Assembly: GCF_024679095.1 (NCBI RefSeq)
Contig: NW_026111768.1
Span: 295,367 to 359,366 of the forward strand
From: Eriocheir sinensis
Taxonomy: Eukaryota > Arthropoda > Malacostraca > Decapoda > Varunidae
Length of the DNA: 64,000 nucleotides
Direction: 5' to 3'
This document shows, piece after piece, positions 60,769 to 64,000 of the stretch. The translations under genes and the position numbers were made by a program. The notes under the pieces were generated by a model. That model worked only from the letters and a program-made list of their open reading frames with translations, was not told where the DNA came from and did not search any database. Position 1 is the stretch's first letter, and each line of letters opens with the position of its first letter.

Positions 60769-61167
60769 TCAGGTGCCAGTTTCTTCCCAGGAATCGCTCG
60801 TGCGTCTCGCTATCGAGAAAGCTTTCTGGTAAGTCGGGTATATAACATCACCAGGGATCGCCGACCAGTTCGCTATCCCTTTGGCTGCGGTGACCCTAGA
60901 GCTATAGTCACCGGGAATTGATTCGCCAGTTGCTGGTCGGTCACTATCGATATGAAGGTGTTTACCATTTAAGTGTTGAGTCGTTTTCTCGTCCAAAAGC
61001 TGTACAGAAAATCCTGGGTCGATAATTCTGAAATGTCTGCCGGGCTGGCGCAGGAACAGTAAAACAAACCATGTTACATGATGGCGCTTCCCGTGACCTT
61101 GATGAAGTTCTTTTATTTTAACTTTCTTCCATATTCTGTTGCTCCATAACAGAGGCAGTTTTATCAA
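60769..61167 (-). pseudogene. LINE reverse-transcriptase fragment in a 132-codon frame
   Basis: The minus-strand frame of 132 codons ends with GDVIYPTYQKAFSIARR (about 60,860-60,800). This matches the DVIYLDFQKAFDxVPH signature of the RT palm in CR1-like non-LTR elements. Both Asp residues of that signature are altered here (D to T in LDF, D to S in AFD), so the catalytic Asp is missing. The preceding 90 or so residues fit the family only weakly (RVTAAKGIANWSAIPG aligns to the region just before the palm). The frame is open, but the missing catalytic residue, the small size and the absence of flanking RT motifs make it a fossil. A plus-strand copy of the same words at 62.5 kb supports repeat origin. 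Confidence 0.6.
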
Positions 61168-62389
61168 TAAAAATCATTTACATTTTGTCAATGTAAACAA
61201 TCTTCAGTTGTTATATAAGCTGTTCAATTAATAAACAAACGAAGATGTAGTAAGTCAATGACCTTAGACCAGGCATTAGGGTTTTAACTGGGCATTTAAC
61301 TCATAAGAAAGAACCAATTTCTTCAAAAATATTGCTGCAGACATATACTATGTATAATGCGTAGCATATTATATCTCTTTCTTTCACTCTCCTTCTCTCA
61401 CTCATTTCCACAAAACCTAGTACAGAAGTCTCTTATATTATTTGTGAGCCCTAGGCTGAATATTTGATTATGTCATTGTCTCTTTCTTGGCTGCAATTTC
61501 GGCAAACAAGACTAGGATGGTATTCTTCTTCTGTCTCTTGCATATATACGTGTCCTTTTATTACTACATACATATATTTGTTTTCCAGGAATTACCATAG
61601 GTAAATAAGGAAGGGACTAAATTTCTAGGAAGGGGTAAAACACTTGAGAAGAACTAGGAGCCATCAGACGGTAAAATGAAAGAAATGTTTGAGAGCATTG
61701 ACTGGCTGGATGGGCCAGGAGATGACTTCAATGATAATGAGTGTGGAGTTAGAGGATTTTAACATACTCCACCGGACCCTTCAAGTGGGAACATGATTTG
61801 GCATAAATTGTTGCTTTAGAGAGCACTAGATTACAGAACATGATATATTTAAGATAATAATGGGGCGATGTCAGAAATCACCATACCCTATCGTGTTTGT
61901 AAAACTGTTCTCAATTTTTATATATTTTCTGTATTTGAATCATGATGTTGCCGATTTAGCTTCTGATGAGTTAGTTGCAATTCATAATTATAGTACATTT
62001 TACTAATATAATAATCTGTTGGTGAGGCCCATTTTCGACATTCCGTCTTTCTCACTCAAAATTTATAATAGTGCCAACTTTATATCAATAAAAAGGTTTT
62101 GCATGGCTCTTTAATATAGCATGTATAATTTACAGATAACACTATTCAATTCTAAGTCTACAAAAAACAGTAAGTGGATAGTATTTTTGCATTTTAGCAA
62201 AAGAATGGCATTTATCTTTTTTTTGCTGATTTTAGCAACAATTTTGAACTTTTTCAAAACCACGTACTAAAAATAAGTGCCATTTATGAAAAGGTAGGTC
62301 TTTTTCTCCGATGTACCAAGTCATATCAAACCAATTGGTGCATTTTTTTTTTGAGGTATGTATTTCAGCAAAACTTAAAAATACTTCTA
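61168..62389. other. AT-rich unassigned sequence
   Basis: No frame over 60 codons, no RNA gene seen and no satellite monomers. A short CT-rich run (TCTCTTTCTTTCACTCTCCT) lies near 61,374. Looks like ordinary intergenic or intronic DNA. Confidence 0.6.
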
Positions 62390-62826
62390 AAATAAAGACA
62401 ATCGGAAGGAAGCTATCCGTTGAGTAACTCAGTGTTTTTCTGTCAGTGGTAATCTCTTATCCATACGATCAGATTCCCATTCTAATGCTACTCAGTACAG
62501 TTTCCTAATTGAGAGTCGCTCGTGGCTGTGTCGAGAGCTTTCTGAAGATCAGGTATATAACATCCTGAGGTGTCAAATCCCGGATCTTATATACCTTGGA
62601 AGAAGTCCTAACAAATTCGGGCAAACAGGAGCGGCGCTTGGCTACCAAACCTGCTGGTGTCGGAGATTACCATTGTTGTCTTCGAGACTGATAGTTTTTC
62701 AGTATCTTTCCTGCCACTTATAATAAAACTTATGGGCCTGTGATTTTAATACAACGCTTTTGTCTCCTTTTTGAAAATCGATGTTACGTTCATCTCTTCC
62801 AGTCTTCGGGACCTTGTTCAATTGGT
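62390..62826 (-). pseudogene. Degraded LINE reverse transcriptase, fingers to palm
   Basis: The minus strand, read with frame changes, gives PEDWKR (about 62,817-62,800), NVTSIFKK (about 62,795-62,772), KILKNY (about 62,713-62,696), RRSCLPEFVRTSS and DVIYLIFRKLSTQPRATL (about 62,563-62,510). These correspond in order to the family pattern PxDWKxAxVTPIFKKGDK, the KILE region, the GRSC region and DVIYLDFQKAFDTVPHxxL. Further downstream, 62,440-62,490 resembles the stretch at 57,945-57,990 in the first relic, which starts where this one fades. Stops and frameshifts throughout make it non-functional. The two relics cover complementary halves of the same type of RT. Confidence 0.78.
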
Positions 62827-62834
62827 GAACTGTG

Positions 62835-62997
62835 GTTGAGGTGAAAGGAAGGAAGAAGCGGAGAAGAGTTTGGAAAGAAGGAAGAAATGGGAAGGAAGGA
62901 AGAATAAAGACGAAAGGAAAGAGGGTGGAGAAGAGGTGGAGAGAGGGAGGATAACGATGGGAATAGAATGGAGGTGTGGGGGAGGAGGATATATGTG
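62835..62997 (+). repeat. Purine-rich (GGAA)n-like tract
   Basis: Nearly pure A/G (GGAAGGAAGAAGCGGAGAAG and similar). It resembles the tract at 56.56-56.84 kb and likewise abuts a LINE relic, but here on that relic's upstream side. Confidence 0.88.
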
Positions 62998-64000
62998 TAG
63001 GGTGGAAGATGAAGAATGGGAATGAATGAATAAAATTTTATTTTTGTTATTATAATAGTTATTCTTGACGCCATGTCTTGATGATAATTCAGGGGGTTAT
63101 ATAAAGCTCTCTGTAATATGACCATGAAGTTTGGCCAGACCGTATTCAAAACTAAAATTTAGGCTGAGAGAGCTAATAAGTATTGAACCATACGGCAACA
63201 ATTCTTGCAAAGGTCCAAAATAAAACAAAAAAAAAGGTTTAACAGAGACTGTCTGAAAGTCCAGTGTAAAATAAATAAATCATATAGCAAATAAAGCAAA
63301 AAGGTGAATAAAGTTAGACAAGCTACTGGAAAATTGCCTCAATAAGTAAGGGTCTTTGGACGTGATTTAAAAGTGAACTTGAGAGAGGGGGCGTGTTTGT
63401 GCAACAGGAGGCGGAAGTTATTCAAAGTGGTGCTCATAGAAAAGACCTGGTAACCAAGTGGCTGCAAGTACTCCACATGTGGGTATTTCAAGTCTCACCT
63501 GAATTGTTTACATAGTGAATTGCGACTGTCACCGAACTTGCAGGAATTAATAAGAACAACCAATCAGGGAGGTCATGGTTGATATTCTGTAACCTTGATG
63601 TTGCCGTCTCCTTTTTATACCTGATGATTTATTTTCAGCCATTTCCAGTTCCCTAAGGGGAAGTAACATGTGGTCACTTTTTGCATGGCCGCCTCCAAAG
63701 GCCTTTGGCTGCAAAATTTGTATTTTTGTACACACGTTCTCATTTCCCAGGTGATGTTATGCTCCCCAGATGCTTATTCCATGATTAATGATACTCACTA
63801 ACTAATAATTGTACCACAATATACATGTTGATTTAATGCAAATTATCTTTAATTATATTAACCATATAATGATTCATGTGTTTTTTCCCAATTCGTCTGT
63901 GACCGTAATGTATCGTTTGATAGATAGTTATCAAAATATATTACCTAAGTTTACTTCCCCGCGCCGCAGTGTATGAGGTAATAACACTGCCGTCCACCAT
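62998..64000. other. Unassigned sequence to window end
   Basis: AT-rich mixed sequence. One minus-strand frame at 63,547-63,735 (62 codons) has no recognised motif. No RNA gene, satellite or transposon signature seen. Confidence 0.6.

Noticed and set aside
62790..63149. 119-residue minus-strand frame
   Set aside because: Mostly the CT-rich complement of the purine tract. Its end runs into the LINE fragment (PEDWKR) in a frame that does not continue the element.

Overview
The window is eukaryotic nuclear DNA, probably from an invertebrate animal. It has no recognisable intact gene. It falls into two very different parts: an AT-rich satellite (positions 1 to about 55,371) and a mixed-composition region with eroded retrotransposon pieces (about 55,372 to 64,000). 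The LINE relics are of the CR1/jockey-superfamily type. Together with abundant GGAA/CCTT tracts and a very AT-rich satellite, they would fit an arthropod such as a decapod crustacean, but that is only a guess.

Satellite part. The sequence is built from a roughly 45-bp monomer with the core TTTACATTATTTTATGTG followed by TTTTGTATATATATTTT and an ATACAAA-like joint. It has about 6 G/C in 45 bases. The T-rich strand of the consensus contains no TAA, TAG or TGA, and 45 is divisible by 3. Long open frames of 15-residue hydrophobic repeats (for example [15 protein letters not shown]) therefore appear in all three frames. I treat all of these frames as artefacts. Monomer polarity flips 25 times, giving 26 blocks. 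Monomer variants recur in a fixed order, which makes higher-order units. Long (TA)n tracts interrupt the array.

Main structural finding. The array is folded into a very large inverted repeat. Polarity breakpoints at about 1.20, 6.81, 9.01, 11.11, 11.83, 12.69, 15.96, 18.00, 18.59 and 19.43 kb are mirrored at about 50.64, 45.07, 42.85, 40.75, 40.02, 39.16, 35.92, 32.78, 32.26 and 31.24 kb. Unique markers are shared by both arms, including an identical non-satellite patch with a TTA microsatellite (3,591-3,640 and 48,250-48,312). The arms are about 19-20 kb each, the left one cut by the window edge, around a spacer of about 12 kb (19.4-31.2 kb). They differ by substitutions, by one-monomer indels and by one TTA unit. 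Some segments are strikingly eroded in one arm and clean in the other.

Right part. The array edge at 54.4-55.37 kb is increasingly diverged and carries a 31-bp GC-rich insertion. Beyond it come a pyrimidine tract, a short unique spacer, a purine tract, and then three minus-strand relics of non-LTR reverse transcriptase (about 56.85-58.02, 60.77-60.87 and 62.39-62.83 kb). The relics are separated by unassigned sequence. A second purine tract lies at 62.84-63.0 kb. No tRNA, rRNA, CRISPR or confident host exon was seen.
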